From: Periplaneta americana
Lineage: Eukaryota; Arthropoda; Insecta; Blattodea; Blattidae
Assembly: GCF_040183065.1 (NCBI RefSeq)
Contig: NC_091125.1
Coordinates: forward strand, 116,721,121 to 116,785,120
DNA length: 64,000 nt
Reading direction: 5' to 3'
Below the pieces are notes generated by a model, which did not search any database, was not told the DNA's origin, and worked only from the letters and a program-made list of their open reading frames with translations. Below are positions 43,038 through 53,898 of the stretch, one piece after another. Made by a program: the position numbers and the translations under genes. Numbering within the stretch: position 1 is the stretch's first letter; each line of letters opens with the position of its first letter.

Positions 43038-43700
43038 CATATGTCTCAATTTCTTTTCATATGTTCGTATTTCAGTTACTACCTTCTCTTCCTCTAAATG
43101 TCTTCTTATCTCTTCACTCTTGGTTCTGTCTCTTAGTGTTACTCCAAGAGTTGATCTCAAAAAGCGAATTTGTGCTGCTTCTAAACTTATTTTATCTGCT
43201 GATCACAAAACCCATGTTTCACTCCCAAATTTTTTTAACATTGGTTTTAAAGTCACTGGCGTAACTCAGTCAGCTAAAACACTTGCCTGCCGACCCGGGG
43301 TTGCGCTTGGGTGCGAGTTCGATCCCTTCTCGGGCTCATTACCTGGTTGGATTTTTTCCGAGGTTTTCCCTAATCGTAAGGGGAATGTCAGGTAATGTAT
43401 GGCGAATCCTCGGCCTCTTCTCAAATACAATTTTGCTATCATCAGGCCCATCGACGCTAAATAACTGAGTAGTTGATACAGCGTCGTTAAGTAATCAAAT
43501 AAAAGAAATAAATGTTGGTTTTGAAATAACGGAATGGAATTTTAACTGTACTTTTTTTCTCATCGATTGTCCAAAATCTTTTTATGTATCCTTTAGTCCG
43601 TTATATATTTGGAAGTTTTCTTCTAAATCCCGGTTTATATCGAAATCCAATATAGTACACTCTACATATTTAAATTCAGAAGTCTGTTGTACCAGTTTAT
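43038..43700 (-). mobile_element. LINE-5 copy with nested SINE-C
   Basis: Minus strand. The upstream part (43700-43512) reads TSEFKYVECTILDFDINRDL then HSVISKPTF with a one-base lesion; the downstream part (43251-43045) reads KPMLKKFGSETWVLSADKIS, EAAQIRFLRSTLGVTLRDRT and KSEEIRRHLEEEKVVTEI. This is the linker and thumb of a non-LTR polymerase ('FKYLGC.I', then 'L.YG.ETW.L....' ). SINE-C interrupts it at the SKP-T-L position. The palm and 3' end are not seen. Confidence 0.8.
43252..43511 (+). mobile_element. SINE-C copy nested in LINE-5
   Basis: Head CACTGGCGTAACTCAGTCAG, B box GAGTTCGATCCC, TTACCTGGTTGGATTTTTTC, GAATCCTCGGCC, CATCGACGCTAAATAACTGA, ATACAGCGTCGTTAAGTAA and an A-rich end. Flanked by ACATTGGTTTTAAA (43238-43251) and ATGTTGGTTTTGAAA (43512-43526), a diverged duplication of LINE sequence. 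Confidence 0.9.
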
Positions 43701-43998
43701 TAACAACTAGCCGTACCCGTGTTCTCCGCTGCACCCGTTAGAAATAAATATAAAGTAATTACATAATTAAAATAGGACATTTGATCCAGTGAACATTCGT
43801 GTTTGATAGAAGAATCGTTTAATATGTTACTTAATTTAAATTGTATTTAAAATATTAAAATGAGATCATTTTGATCCAGAGACCACTCATTTGGTGCAAT
43901 GACAATTCCTTTAACATGTTTCTTAATTGTTATTACCAATTATTTTTGGAAAAGCGAAAATTAACAGAAAAATTTTGGCTACAGAATTATTATTATGT

Positions 43999-44060
43999 TG
44001 ATATATTATATTATATTATATTATATTATATTATATTATATTATATTATATTATATTATG
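43999..44060. repeat. (TATAT)n pentanucleotide microsatellite
   Basis: About twelve ATATT/TATAT units. Confidence 0.95.
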
Positions 44061-45001
44061 AAAAAGTGTTGTTGATAACGGATGTACTCGAATTAGAAAG
44101 TTTTTAATTTGTTGTGGGAGCTCTTGAATCTCAGGAGGAACAGCTTTTACAACAGTGCAACATAATCTGCTTGGCTCATTACCCAATTTTTTTGCATTGC
44201 ATTTATTGCATATGTATTTTATGTATTTTAACACGATTCAATTGAGCATAGTTAAAATTTGAATTATAAAATAATGGATTGCTAAGCTAACGTACTATTA
44301 CTGCATACTAAATCAATACACTCTCGTTCGTTAATTCTCTGAGATAAAAATGAATATGTTCATAAACATTATTTTAAGAAATACAGGAAATGAATATACA
44401 GAATAACCTATCAAGTTTTCTGTGCATAAGAAGCTATTTTAATCTTATCTGTCCTCAATTCACTCACAAGTTACTGTAATAACATTATAGCATTTTGTCC
44501 ATCCAGAGAAACTACACTTTCCAATGATGAAATAATAATTAATTATAGAAATCGGTTAATTTAGCTTCCGATATTACTTCATACAAACACAGAAACATTG
44601 TCTGTAGGCTATGTTTCATAGCTTTCGATTGTTGTGTCCAAGGCCCCTTATAGACGAAGTCATTTGTTTTTTATTTCAATACACCGCCTTAGATGGCAGT
44701 TATTTTAATTTTAAAACTCATTTATCTCATTAAATATCAGTCCTATCAAAATTTTTCAGAGAGTAAAACTTATCAGAAATCATTTTTAAAGAAACGTTTG
44801 TTATGTAACATATTTCACAAAAATCAATAATAAGGGAGATATTTAGATTTATTTAATTCAGGCCCCCTTATAACCCCCCTCTTAAATAACGTATTTTGAA
44901 TGCCTTACAGCCTATAATCTAAGTTACAACGAACTTAATTTATATTCCAATTTTCATCGAAATCGATTCAGCCATTATCGCGTGAAAAGGTAACAAACAT
45001 A

Positions 45002-45024
45002 CAGACAGACAGACAGACAGACAA
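45002..45024. repeat. (CAGA)n microsatellite
   Basis: Five to six CAGA units. Confidence 0.9.
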
Positions 45025-45150
45025 ACAAAAATTTCAAAAAAGCTATTTTCGGTTTCAGGGTGGTTAATTATATATGTTAGGACCAATTATTTTTGGAAAA
45101 TCGAAAATTACCAGAAAAATTTCGGCTACAGATTTATTATTAGTATAGAT

Positions 45151-46020
45151 AACAATTTGTGTTCTCATTCTATTTCTTCTCAAGTGCGTCATTACTTTTG
45201 TTTCTTAAATAGTGATTTTCATGTTATATTCTTTAGTAATATTATTTAGTTGCTAATATAGTTCTTTTGCAGATCACCTTCCGACGTTTCCAATATACTT
45301 GTCTGCGAACAAAATTGATTTTATTACCTCACTGTGTGTAGCGATATGCAACAGGATTTCTTTGCTATTGTTCTCGATTAAAAGCAGGAGACTTGCTTTT
45401 AAATGACTGTATTGCTAATTATTTAATTGGTAATGATAATGTTAAAAAATAACATATGACTACAGTCTCTTAACAAGGCTTAACACATAATTTATGTTTC
45501 TTTGTATCCTCTGCTCGTCTCAAAATAATAGACTACACTTTGAACTACTATAAAGTTAACTACTATTTTACTACACAATATGACCTCCTTGTCTCTAGCA
45601 ATATGTAGGTCTAACTTGTTTACTAAAAGTAACAGATGTAAGTTTACGTTACTGAAGTTTTTCAACTATTTCATTAGTAATAATTATTTTGTCACATAAT
45701 AACTATCATCTTACATTCTTTTAGTATCGTTCAATGCATTTATTTGCATTCTCTTATTAGTTGAGTAGAACAACATTGCTTTCGAACAGCTGAAGTTGTC
45801 ACTTGTTTAATATCACTACTACAGTATATTAACTTATACAGGGACATCATTTTATTTTTACTTCAATTTTTATTATACCTGAGTTTTTTTAATGTATTTC
45901 ACTCCCACCCCCCCTCTACTAATAAACTTCCAACCGTCCACCACACAGAACCAAGGCCGCGTATGCAGTCAAATTCGTCTTACGGTCATAGTAAACAGAC
46001 TGAGTTAGTGAGTATAGTAC
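45151..46020. other. no gene seen
   Basis: AT-rich unique sequence. Confidence 0.6.
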
Positions 46021-46030
46021 GTTCCAGAAA

Positions 46031-46110
46031 TATGTTTGCGTTTTCCAGTGACGAAAGAGCTTTCAATATTGAATCATAATTTCACACAGGTACTGTCGTT
46101 TAAATATAGA
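46031..46110 (+). pseudogene. mariner-like transposase start, short remnant
   Basis: MFAFSSDERAFNIES, stop, FHTGTV resembles the start of the DUF4817/mariner-type proteins (...S..ERAFILE.YF.TGS...). The similarity ends after ~25 codons. Low-complexity chance is not excluded. Confidence 0.35.
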
Positions 46111-46739
46111 TAATGAGTTACCTCTGAATGATGTTAAAAATACGTGTGATTCTGCCTTTTATGAAACGTGGAAGTAATGTAATTCTGCAGATTTTATTCC
46201 TTATTCCTTGGATAGAGTACAACAGAAAAATTCTATTACCATATTAATCTCAAATTAATACTTTTCTCAGAAAAAATCCCCTAAGTGTTAACATTGTTTT
46301 ACTCGATAAGTGCTATCCGTACGATTTCGATTTTTACGCTTATCATTAGAGAGACTGATAAGTAATTACATACCTTTTTGCAGGTTTTTAATCTGTGGCC
46401 GGGAAGAAAAAGCTCTTAAGTCAATTTTTTGTGAAAATGAGATTTTTATATATTCTGAAAGCGGAAACAATTCTGTATAATCTAGTAAAACGGTTAAAGT
46501 CAAATAAGACTCCTGACTGGATTTATAGAGCGATACCAAATGTCCTAAGTACTTTTGAATCGAGCACACACAGAATGAAGGACTTAAGAATATTTAATAC
46601 TTGATTCTTTACAAACCATCATATGTCTAGTTTCCATGCTTCCCTATTAAAAAGATCTAACTTGTATTTTAGTCATTTTATCACATACTGAGGCCCTTTC
46701 CTTTTAAAACTTTAAGCACCAGGGTTAACAATCCTATAA
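46111..46739. other. no gene seen
   Basis: A 69-codon plus frame at 46395-46604 follows TTTTTTGCAG, a possible acceptor, but nothing else supports an exon. Confidence 0.5.
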
Positions 46740-46907
46740 TTGCAAATCAAGTTTTCAGGTATAACTCCCTGTAAAGTTGATTTGAATAATTTCGAGGGAA
46801 AAATTGTTCCGGAGCCAGGTATCGAACCCGGGACCTTTGGTTTAACGTACCAACGCTCTACCACGCTCCCTTTACAGGGAGTTATACCTAAAAGCTTGAT
46901 TTGCATA
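46740..46907. mobile_element. foldback element with a tRNA-like core
   Basis: Outer arms of ~37 bp are inverse copies (TGCAAATCAAG, AGGTATAACTCCCTGTAAAG at 46741-46778; CTTTACAGGGAGTTATACCT, CTTGATTTGCA at 46869-46906). Between them, on the minus strand, lies a tRNA-like unit, 46781-46868, with GTGGTAGAGCGTTGGTACGT, ACCAAAGGTCCCGGG and B box GGGTTCGATACCTGG, followed by GGAACAATTTTTCCC. The same unit without arms lies at 47051-47150 on the other strand. Confidence 0.75.
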
Positions 46908-47050
46908 ATACACGTCACTGTTCGTTAACAGAAAGCCACAATTTAAGTCACACAGAGTTAGTGTGCACTCAACGTTGGTTGCTTGACAGCTGCCAGCCCG
47001 CTTTGAGGTCTGTGGATATAGAGGAAAAAATTGGATCGGTTCTGGTGGAG

Positions 47051-47150
47051 TTCCCGGGTAGCTCAGTTGGTAGAGCGTTGGTACATTAAACCAAAGGTCC
47101 CGGGTTCGATACCTGGCCCCGGAACAATTTTTCCCTCGAAATTATTCAAA
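47051..47150 (+). repeat. tRNA-like unit (SINE head or tRNA pseudogene)
   Basis: 47052-47124 folds as a tRNA: acceptor TCCCGGG with CCCCGGA (one C-C mismatch), D-arm GCTC/GAGC, anticodon stem TTGGT/ACCAA with loop ACATTAA, T-arm CCGGG/CCTGG with loop TTCGATA. Position 33 is C rather than T and the anticodon would be ATT. A second copy at 46781-46868 shares the trailer AATTTTTCCCTCGAAATTAT, so I read it as a repeat, not a functional tRNA gene. The TTTTT would terminate RNA polymerase III. Confidence 0.65.
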
Positions 47151-49375
47151 TCCTGTAATTGTTTAAGACCCATTTTGCATTCCTAATAATTTACATTTTT
47201 CATTTTTTAACATGGAAAAGATCTTATGTTTACATAGTCCCTTCTACTCAGTTTGGGTTCTAGTCTTAAAAGGGCTTAAGTGCGGCTATTTTTGGAAAAA
47301 ATCAAGAAAATTGTTAAATGAGTAACATTATTTATTTTAGAAGAAATATAAACAAATAATATCCAGGGAAAAACCTCCTAATTAAAAACACTCTGTAACA
47401 CGAATTTCAATATTTCTACTGCTCTCCTGAAAAGTATAAAATTTTTACTTAAGGCCGTTTTCCTCCCTGCCACAGAAATAATGGACGATTTTCTTGCAAA
47501 TTAAGTACAAATATTACGATGTGTCGTTATTTCCTGCCATTAGGAAGTCTAGCAACTCTACTGCATTGATCTTGGACGGAACACTGCTATTCAGACCGAA
47601 TGCGTGTGTGTTTCGTAGGTGACCCGACGATGCGGTGTTGCCAAACTACGCAAACATTCAGCCTGATTTTCTAATTAACCGTACACATAATTACAAAACG
47701 TGCAATAGTTTTTTTTTTTTTATTTATAGTGATGTATTGTATTGCTCCCCTTAATCAGCAGAGTGACATCACTTCCACTCTGAATATACTTGCACTGAAA
47801 TTTATTGTTCTTGAACTGCTAAAGGCTGTAAAATGTTTTATTATGCTGGAAGCTAGACATGGTAACCTCGAGGTCTCCTAGCAACAGTAATATGTTTTTG
47901 GACAGAAATAAATAATGCAGTAAGAACATTGACTTTTGAGCGAACTTGTTTAAGGGTGAAATAAGACAGTTTTTCGAGAGAAGCATAGAGGTAAAATATT
48001 TATTATTTACAACGCCATAAATCCAGACTGCATGAACCTACGTCATATAGACGTGCGGACGACCTGCAGTGTAGAGTTGAACTGCATGCCAGGCTCCGTG
48101 GGTAGCAAGCGATCTAGTTAATTCTTAACCTCTATTACAGAATCATTGTTGGGGAATTCTGAACATCAAATTGTAGAGGACGCTACAGAAGGCTAATAAA
48201 TTATTATTTATTTCTGACGGATATAAAAGCGCATTTTGAGATAGCTAAAGTCTATGTGATGAATCTTGTCACACTGTGAAAAGAGAGAGAAAGGAGATAT
48301 GTTTCACCTTGTCTGTGTTATTGCAATGGGGGGAGTAAAGCGATGCCAGTGGCGGAAGGGACTAGTTGATACATTCTGTAGCGCAAAATAAAGTAACAAA
48401 ATATCTGTCTTCGTACTGTATAATTCCGTCACTGAGCTTGTCTTTCAAGAAACTGAGTTTCTGTAGCCTGTACAATAACAATATTGTATGCTGAAAATTT
48501 ACAACCCTCCTATAATCTCCACCCTAATTTGAAGGGACTTGGTTTTATTACTACTGATACAAGATAAACCTTACCAGGTATACCAGCGAATAATAGGGAA
48601 CTTTACTGCATATTATTAATCATGATTTTCTCACTATGTTATATTTGTGATGGAATCTTAAGAGTCATAAATATTCAAATAAATCAGTTCTACAATACGC
48701 GACAAATGTCTTCAAATGTTGGAGAACTTGTATCCAATGTAGAATCAAACATTATATTTGATACTATATTGAATACGAATGAGTAATTTGGACAGGTTTA
48801 CCAATTGTCCCTTTTAGGCTGTTTGTCCAACGTTGGTAGTAGCGTTCCATGTTTCTAATACCCAGCCAATAGTTTAGAAGTGACAATGAATTAAGCGGGA
48901 TCTCCAGTACCTTCATTTTCTTGTCTTCTTACTTAACTCAACATTGTAAATATCTTATGATATGCCTCTGGTAAAACACGGGTTATAAATTTATTTTATT
49001 CCTAAATAAAAAAGCAGCTCTATACATAAAAAACTATTCTCTTCTTTCTTATTTTTCACGGAATTGGGGCAGCTCGAGGCTATTGTGTTTACCATTCCTA
49101 TAGTAAGAATGATTGTTGAAGTCCGTAGGACCGCATTCCTGTATAGTTATTCGCTGTTTGGTGCCGTCTGTTGACACAGCTTACACAACACTCAACACTG
49201 ACAAAGTTCACTTTTAAAGCCCCTCCATTCCGCTCAGAGTTCGCAACTTCCCCAGAACGATGGTATCTATGTGCAAGTGACTGGTACTACATCCTGTTGT
49301 ATCCTTTGTTGACTTGAAGCTATTGTATGATAAGTGAAGTTGAAATTAATGATGGTGAAATAAGCACGATTATCC
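47151..49375. other. no gene seen
   Basis: Unique AT-rich sequence. A poly-T run lies at 47709-47720. 49190-49320 is less AT-rich and leads into a diverged SINE-B-like unit. Confidence 0.6.
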
Positions 49376-49535
49376 AGTGCCGAGAACTGCCCAACATTTG
49401 CTTATAATTGGTTCACGAAAATCTCCTGAGAAAAACCGAAAACGAAATTTGTATCAACCAGGTTTTGAACCGAGTCCCGTTAGTTTAGTTTTCAGACATG
49501 TCGAGCATTACTTCATAGCAATGGACACTTCTCTT
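49376..49535 (-). mobile_element. SINE-B-like unit, strongly diverged
   Basis: Antisense: CCCAACATTTGCTTATAATT, GAAAATCTCCTGAGAAAAAC, CAACCAGGTTTTGAACCGAG, TTTTCAGACATGTCGAGC, corresponding to the body, B box and head of SINE-B. The 3' module is absent at its left. Confidence 0.5.
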
Positions 49536-49615
49536 TCACTAGCAGTAAAGGCCAAGAACCAAGGTTCACATTGCATACGCCTCTTCAGATGTTGCCATGC
49601 CTGCGACATGACGCT

Positions 49616-49665
49616 CTTTTTTTATTTTTTTTTTTTTTTAGCGGGTTATTTTACGACGCTGTATT
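49616..49665 (-). mobile_element. SINE tail fragment
   Basis: A T-rich run then GGGTTATTTTACGACGCTGTAT, the last ~22 bp of the SINE-B/C 3' module in antisense. Confidence 0.7.
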
Positions 49666-50664
49666 TGACTCTCTTCCGTCTCAGCAAGTTCTAATCAAAC
49701 GACTCTGCTCGTGTGCTCATCACGAGAGCAACAGCGCTCACGAAAAGTAAATGATGACTTTCATTGGCGATAGGCAGAGAAGGATAGAAAAATGCAGAGG
49801 CATAGAAAGAGAATTATTCCCTTCCGTTGATTAGCCACTTGTGGATAGTCGTCATATAGCCTAGACCCTAGTGCACAAAGTTTCTCAACTAGGTAAGGTT
49901 TTGCGATTATAAGCGGAAATTTTTAAACTTGTCTTTCCGTGAATAACTTGAACTTCGGTAATTGCAGTACGCGAACAATGTATTCGAATGTTGGAGGAGG
50001 ATAACTTCATGGTATTCTATCAGGCATAAGATGCCAGTCACATGTCTTAAGCACTATACAACATGCCTCGAGTACAGAGAATTGAGAACATCGCGTGCCA
50101 GAAGTGGAGGTTAGAGACAGGTTATTGTCAGACTATGCCGTAAAATCCTTGGGAGAAATAAAATTTATGATTTGACCTTACGCTATACGTACAGGATTGT
50201 TACTTTATTACGGCATGTAGTATCTATTAAAATACACACATAACATTCCTCTCACTTTGTAAGACGTTTATACAAAAGTTAAACGTAAGCAATCCGAGCA
50301 TGATTGAAATTAATTCACTCTTACATAGAGAAGTAGATTATGGTAAAGTTCTATAGTGTGGTAGTACTACCAACTTTGCAATATGGCTTGAAAGGGTTGA
50401 TTACTTGGTTGGGTTTTTCGGAGGTTTTCCCAAACTTTAAGAACCTATTTCACTAACATGTTACTAATTCACAAGTAATTAATTGAAATTTAACTTAAAT
50501 ACGGAAGTTAAATCACATTTAATTTGTTTGCATCACCAAAACTATTACGTATTTAAAATAAAGCCATTTAATTCAATTGACAATTAAGTCATCACGGCCT
50601 TCGGAACCATAGTAAAATCGTAATTTCGAAGGCCATGTGCCTTGTTAATGTAAGCAAATATCTT
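49666..50664. other. no gene; small SINE-C fragment
   Basis: 50396-50432 (GATTACTTGGTTGGGTTTTT, GGAGGTTTTCCC) is a SINE-C body piece. The rest is unique. Confidence 0.55.
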
Positions 50665-51388
50665 ACTATAATAATACCGGACAGCTAGCAGTCTGCGCGC
50701 GAACGACGCTGGTGCTGCTACCTAGGCGGCCGGTGTGGCGATTCTCGCGAAACAAGCTGTAATCAACTGCAATGCATAATGTTGCTGGGCTAGTTAATAG
50801 TTTAATTAATCAGAGCTGTGTTAAAATTTCAGGGTGTATATGTGCTGCTTATAATTGCTACAATTACAGCATTACAAATTGCTCCAAATCGTACTTTCGA
50901 TTTCCGAAAGTTCATAAAACGTGAGTGAACAAAATTCTTTATTAGGCCTAATGCCTTTGTCTCTGTGTCGATAGAAAAATAAAAATTATCTTTTTTTTTA
51001 TTTAGGCCTAATAAATAAATAGAAGTTAAAATGTATTGGAAATTTTAAGGTTTTATCAAATTAAGTTTTATTGTTATGCACGTGCCTTTACTAATTACTA
51101 CAAGCATCACATTACTACCAATTTTATCTTTGCAGTTGTCAGCAATGGGTATACATAAAGCAATATTTCTCATAATATGCAGTTTCGATATAAATTACAT
51201 TAAATACTATTTAACATTTCTTAAGTATTTCAAATATTATTCCACATTAGTACCCCACGTTTTAAACAATAGTCCGATTCCCGTTATGTTAATATTTGTA
51301 TTTGTGAAGTAATTCCACGCCGCTCCATTAGATGTCAGGTCCGCGATATTTGGCACTCACGTCAATGCTGTCCGGTATTATTAATAGT
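50665..51388 (+). mobile_element. TIR element with a THAP zinc-finger exon
   Basis: The ends TTACTATAATAATACCGGAC...AGC (left, to 50685) and the inverse GCTGTCCGGTATTATTAATAG (right, from 51367) match over ~22 bp with one indel. Inside, a CpG-rich 5' part (50685-50750) is followed by a THAP-type exon (50832-50920) and a donor GTGAGT. The rest is AT-rich and non-coding. THAP fingers at the start of a transposase are known from P and Kolobok elements, so this looks like an internally deleted member, about 720 bp. Confidence 0.75.
50832..50920 (+). CDS. THAP-domain first exon of a transposase (fragment)
   Basis: Frame 50832-50920 reads GCICAAYNCYNYS then CSKSYFRFPKVHKT. This fits the start of a THAP finger: C-x(5)-C-x-N (CAAYNC), then a basic-aromatic FRFPK. 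The later C-x2-H and AVPTIF parts are not present, as expected if they lay in a following exon. GTGAGT at 50921 is a consensus donor; TTTCAG just before 50833 could be an acceptor, so an upstream ATG exon is possible. The downstream exons are missing within the TIR-bounded element. Confidence 0.7.
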
Positions 51389-51463
51389 AAGGTATTTGAT
51401 GTAAGCAGTGACTTTTAAGTGAGTTCATTTGTTATACTACAGCAATAATAGTACATTATGCAA
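51389..51463. other. no gene
   Basis: Short unique spacer before the hairpin element. Confidence 0.6.
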
Positions 51464-51569
51464 CGAGCCTATAATGATAGTAATTAAGAATCGAGTATGG
51501 ATATTTATGAAACGAGCGCAAGCGAGTTTCATAATTTTCATACGAGATTCTTAATTACCATTATAGGCG
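51464..51569. repeat. hairpin with ~45-bp arms
   Basis: GCCTATAATGATAGTAATTA to CATAAACG-like left arm (51468-51514) is inverted at 51525-51569; the loop holds GAGCGCAAGCGAG. Two copies of CGAG...CATA flank it. Such hairpins around a GCGCAAGCGA centre recur in arthropod genomes. Confidence 0.75.
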
Positions 51570-51583
51570 AGTTTCATACGACT

Positions 51584-52149
51584 TTTTATGCTCGACCATA
51601 TTTCTAACTTGAAATTACCGGTATTCAGATGTACACATTTTATTTGTAACTGACAAGATCGGAAGTGACCTTGTTCTAGGTCGTGAATTGTGAGATGTGA
51701 GCAGACGCCAAAGTATTGATTTTTTCCGAGGAACAATAATGTCATTGACCTTGAAGTAGTCCCGTTAAACTTGATAATATTATAATATTATAACCTTGAT
51801 TATTAAATTCGACATTGAAAAACGAGATGACAAATTGAATTTACTTGAATATTATTTACAATTAACGCTAATTATTATAGTAACAGAACATAACCTTATG
51901 CGACAGTATTGGATTTCCAGCCTCCGTGACTTTTCGCTAATTCCCTTTCGATTGCCTATCCGAGAATAATCGATACTTGCGGTTTTATAACGGTAGAAAG
52001 CTGACCTGTCATTGGCTGAACAGTTGTAACCTGAGTCGTCATTGGCTGAAAGACCTGACCTTTAATGAGTAGGTGTACTTTAATGACATACATTAAAGGT
52101 CTGCTACCAGATGTATAATTACTACATTTCGGCATGGTCGAGCATAAAA
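51584..52149. mobile_element. 566-bp TIR element
   Basis: TTTTATGCTCGACCAT at 51584-51599 and its exact inverse at 52134-52149. Inside, GTCATTGGCTGAA occurs twice (about 52007 and 52038) and the sequence is non-coding. It abuts the hairpin at 51.5 kb and may form one unit with it. Confidence 0.65.
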
Positions 52150-52969
52150 TAACATAAACATAGGTAACCTTAAAACACATTAAAATCATCGAAAACAAAA
52201 AGACGGATGGGCATACTTCAGAAGAAAAGGAGAAAAGGCTGGAAATAGGTCGACAGAATTTCAATACAAAAATACCTTATTCCAGTGTCTTTGCAATATT
52301 GAAAACAAAACTGGATAATATGAAAATACCGATATATTATGCAAGGAAATATCATGCAACTTGCAAAATGGAAAGACTTAATTGATTTGCTCTATTTAAA
52401 TGCCTTCGAATGTAATATTAGGCCTACATGATAAATTTGTCATTCAGTTGCTGTATTTTAGGAAACCTGAGAGTGATTAAACGTTTCATCAATAAATGTA
52501 TCATTTAAATAATTATGAAGTACCATACTTAACTATCAGTTGGAAATTCTAAATCACCTTCTCTACTATTCAAAATATAGGCTACAATGTTAATGTTTTG
52601 CTCAGTCTAAACCGCTTTTTCAAATTTTTTTTGTTCATTGTATTAGAATAATCTTCTCTTTCGGAAATTATCCTCTTAAAATCATAAGTCCACCATTGTC
52701 CTCGCCATGATGAAAATTATCGTCGTTAATGCAGGATTAATTATTTAAATGACTAAATATTGGCCAATTAACTTAAATATGTAGTTTAATGAGCGCTTAA
52801 AGCTCAATTTGTGTTAGTAAAATGCACTGTCCCTTTAAGTGTCAATTAAAAAGACTTTGAGTAACAATAATTAAAGTTAAATATGTTTGGTGAAATCGAC
52901 CTTAAGACGATATAAAGTAAGAATGATTGATGCAGCATCGTTAAATAACCGACTAAAAACTTCACTCTT
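52150..52969. other. no gene; SINE-C tail fragment
   Basis: 52925-52958 (GATTGATGCAGCATCGTTAA, ATAACCGACT) is the end of a SINE-C 3' module in plus orientation. The rest is unique AT-rich sequence. Confidence 0.55.
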
Positions 52970-53251
52970 TCACTCTCCTCGTTTGTAATTCTCAAGTGCA
53001 ACATTGATTGGAGTTAATTTACTTCCCACTTCCTTTACAACAACTCTGTGTCCAAATAAACGCGTGCCAAACATTTCGCGTCGAGTTTCCCCGTTCTTGA
53101 AGGCAGCAGTAAACACAGCACAACATTCCCGTGTATTGGATCTCGGCAGAGTAATGTAATTAACATGGCGGGCGTATGTCAATAAAACAACCCGCAGGGC
53201 TTTATCGAATAATGAAGCATTTCTTTTGGACACTTTAATCAATATCACCAA
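52970..53251 (-). CDS. unrecognised ORF, 93 codons
   Basis: Minus frame with a fairly protein-like composition (FDKALRVVLLTYARHVNYIT ... KNGETRREMFGTRLFGHR) and a stop at 52970. No ATG at the proposed start (TTG/GTG-type codons), no splice consensus and no family that I recognise. Possibly a decayed element or chance. Confidence 0.2.
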   Translation of the reverse strand: MVILIKVSKRNASLFDKALRVVLLTYARHVNYITLPRSNTRECCAVFTAAFKNGETRREMFGTRLFGHRVVVKEVGSKLTPINVALENYKRGE

Positions 53252-53890
53252 ACAATGCGTTGCTGTTTTTGCTTGATGAAAACTGCGGCGAGATGAGAAT
53301 TTCCGAACCCCTGTTAGTGCACTGTGTCAATTCGTAACTCGAAACTTCCTTATGCATTCTTGATCGTGAAGAAAACGTTGGGTTTCCTTTGTGCACATCT
53401 AGTGTACTTTGATTCCAGGTACTGGTTTCTTAAGATGTATGTTGTAATGTTAATTCGTTTATTGACTTCGGATAAGATCTTCTTTCTTTAATAGATTTTA
53501 TTGATCGTTCATCGTTGTAGCGCTTTACAGATCTGTGAGAAAATAAATAACACAACAGTAAGTAAATAATAAGGAGGTGGTCAGCCAAAATTATAGATTC
53601 CTCTGTGACAAAAAAGAATGTTTGAAAAATAATTATTTGATAAATTTATGAAGTTATATCTTCATTAGATGTAGTGGATGAACCGGAAGGGTCTAGTAGA
53701 ATGTCCTGTGGATGACGGCTCTTGATTTTTGGGCCGCATACCGTTTGGACCAATGTACATTAATAACCGCCTGTTTGGACCAGAAGAGACAACTTGTTTA
53801 GATCAGTGAAAGCAGACCATTTCGACCGAAAAGACAACATTTGCGTTTCCATAGGCCGTCCAATGATATTGTTAAAAATGTTGTCATTAT
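53252..53890. other. no gene seen
   Basis: Unique sequence. TTTGGACCA/TTTGGTCCAA-like strings recur near 53748 and 53773. Confidence 0.5.
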
Positions 53891-53898
53891 ATAACTTA
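53891..53898. repeat. target duplication of SINE-C, left
   Basis: ATAACTTA, repeated at 54163-54170. Confidence 0.8.

Larger units (their letters stand above)
43708..45150. repeat. unclassified repeat region with two similar ends
   Basis: Starts ACTAGCCGTACCCGTG, a form seen at the ends of some short arthropod repeats. A ~60-bp block (ACCAATTATTTTTGGAAAA, CGAAAATTA, GGCTACAGA, TTATTATTA) occurs at 43934-43996 and again at 45084-45140. The second copy is preceded by (CAGA)n (45002-45024) and TTCGGTTTCAGGGTGG and ends TTAGTATAGAT. No coding sequence. It may be one element containing an internal repeat, or a truncated and a longer copy of the same repeat. Confidence 0.45.

Noticed and set aside
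47052..47124. functional tRNA gene
   Set aside because: Folds well, but has a C-C acceptor mismatch, C at position 33, and a nearby second copy with the same trailer, so it behaves as a repeat unit.
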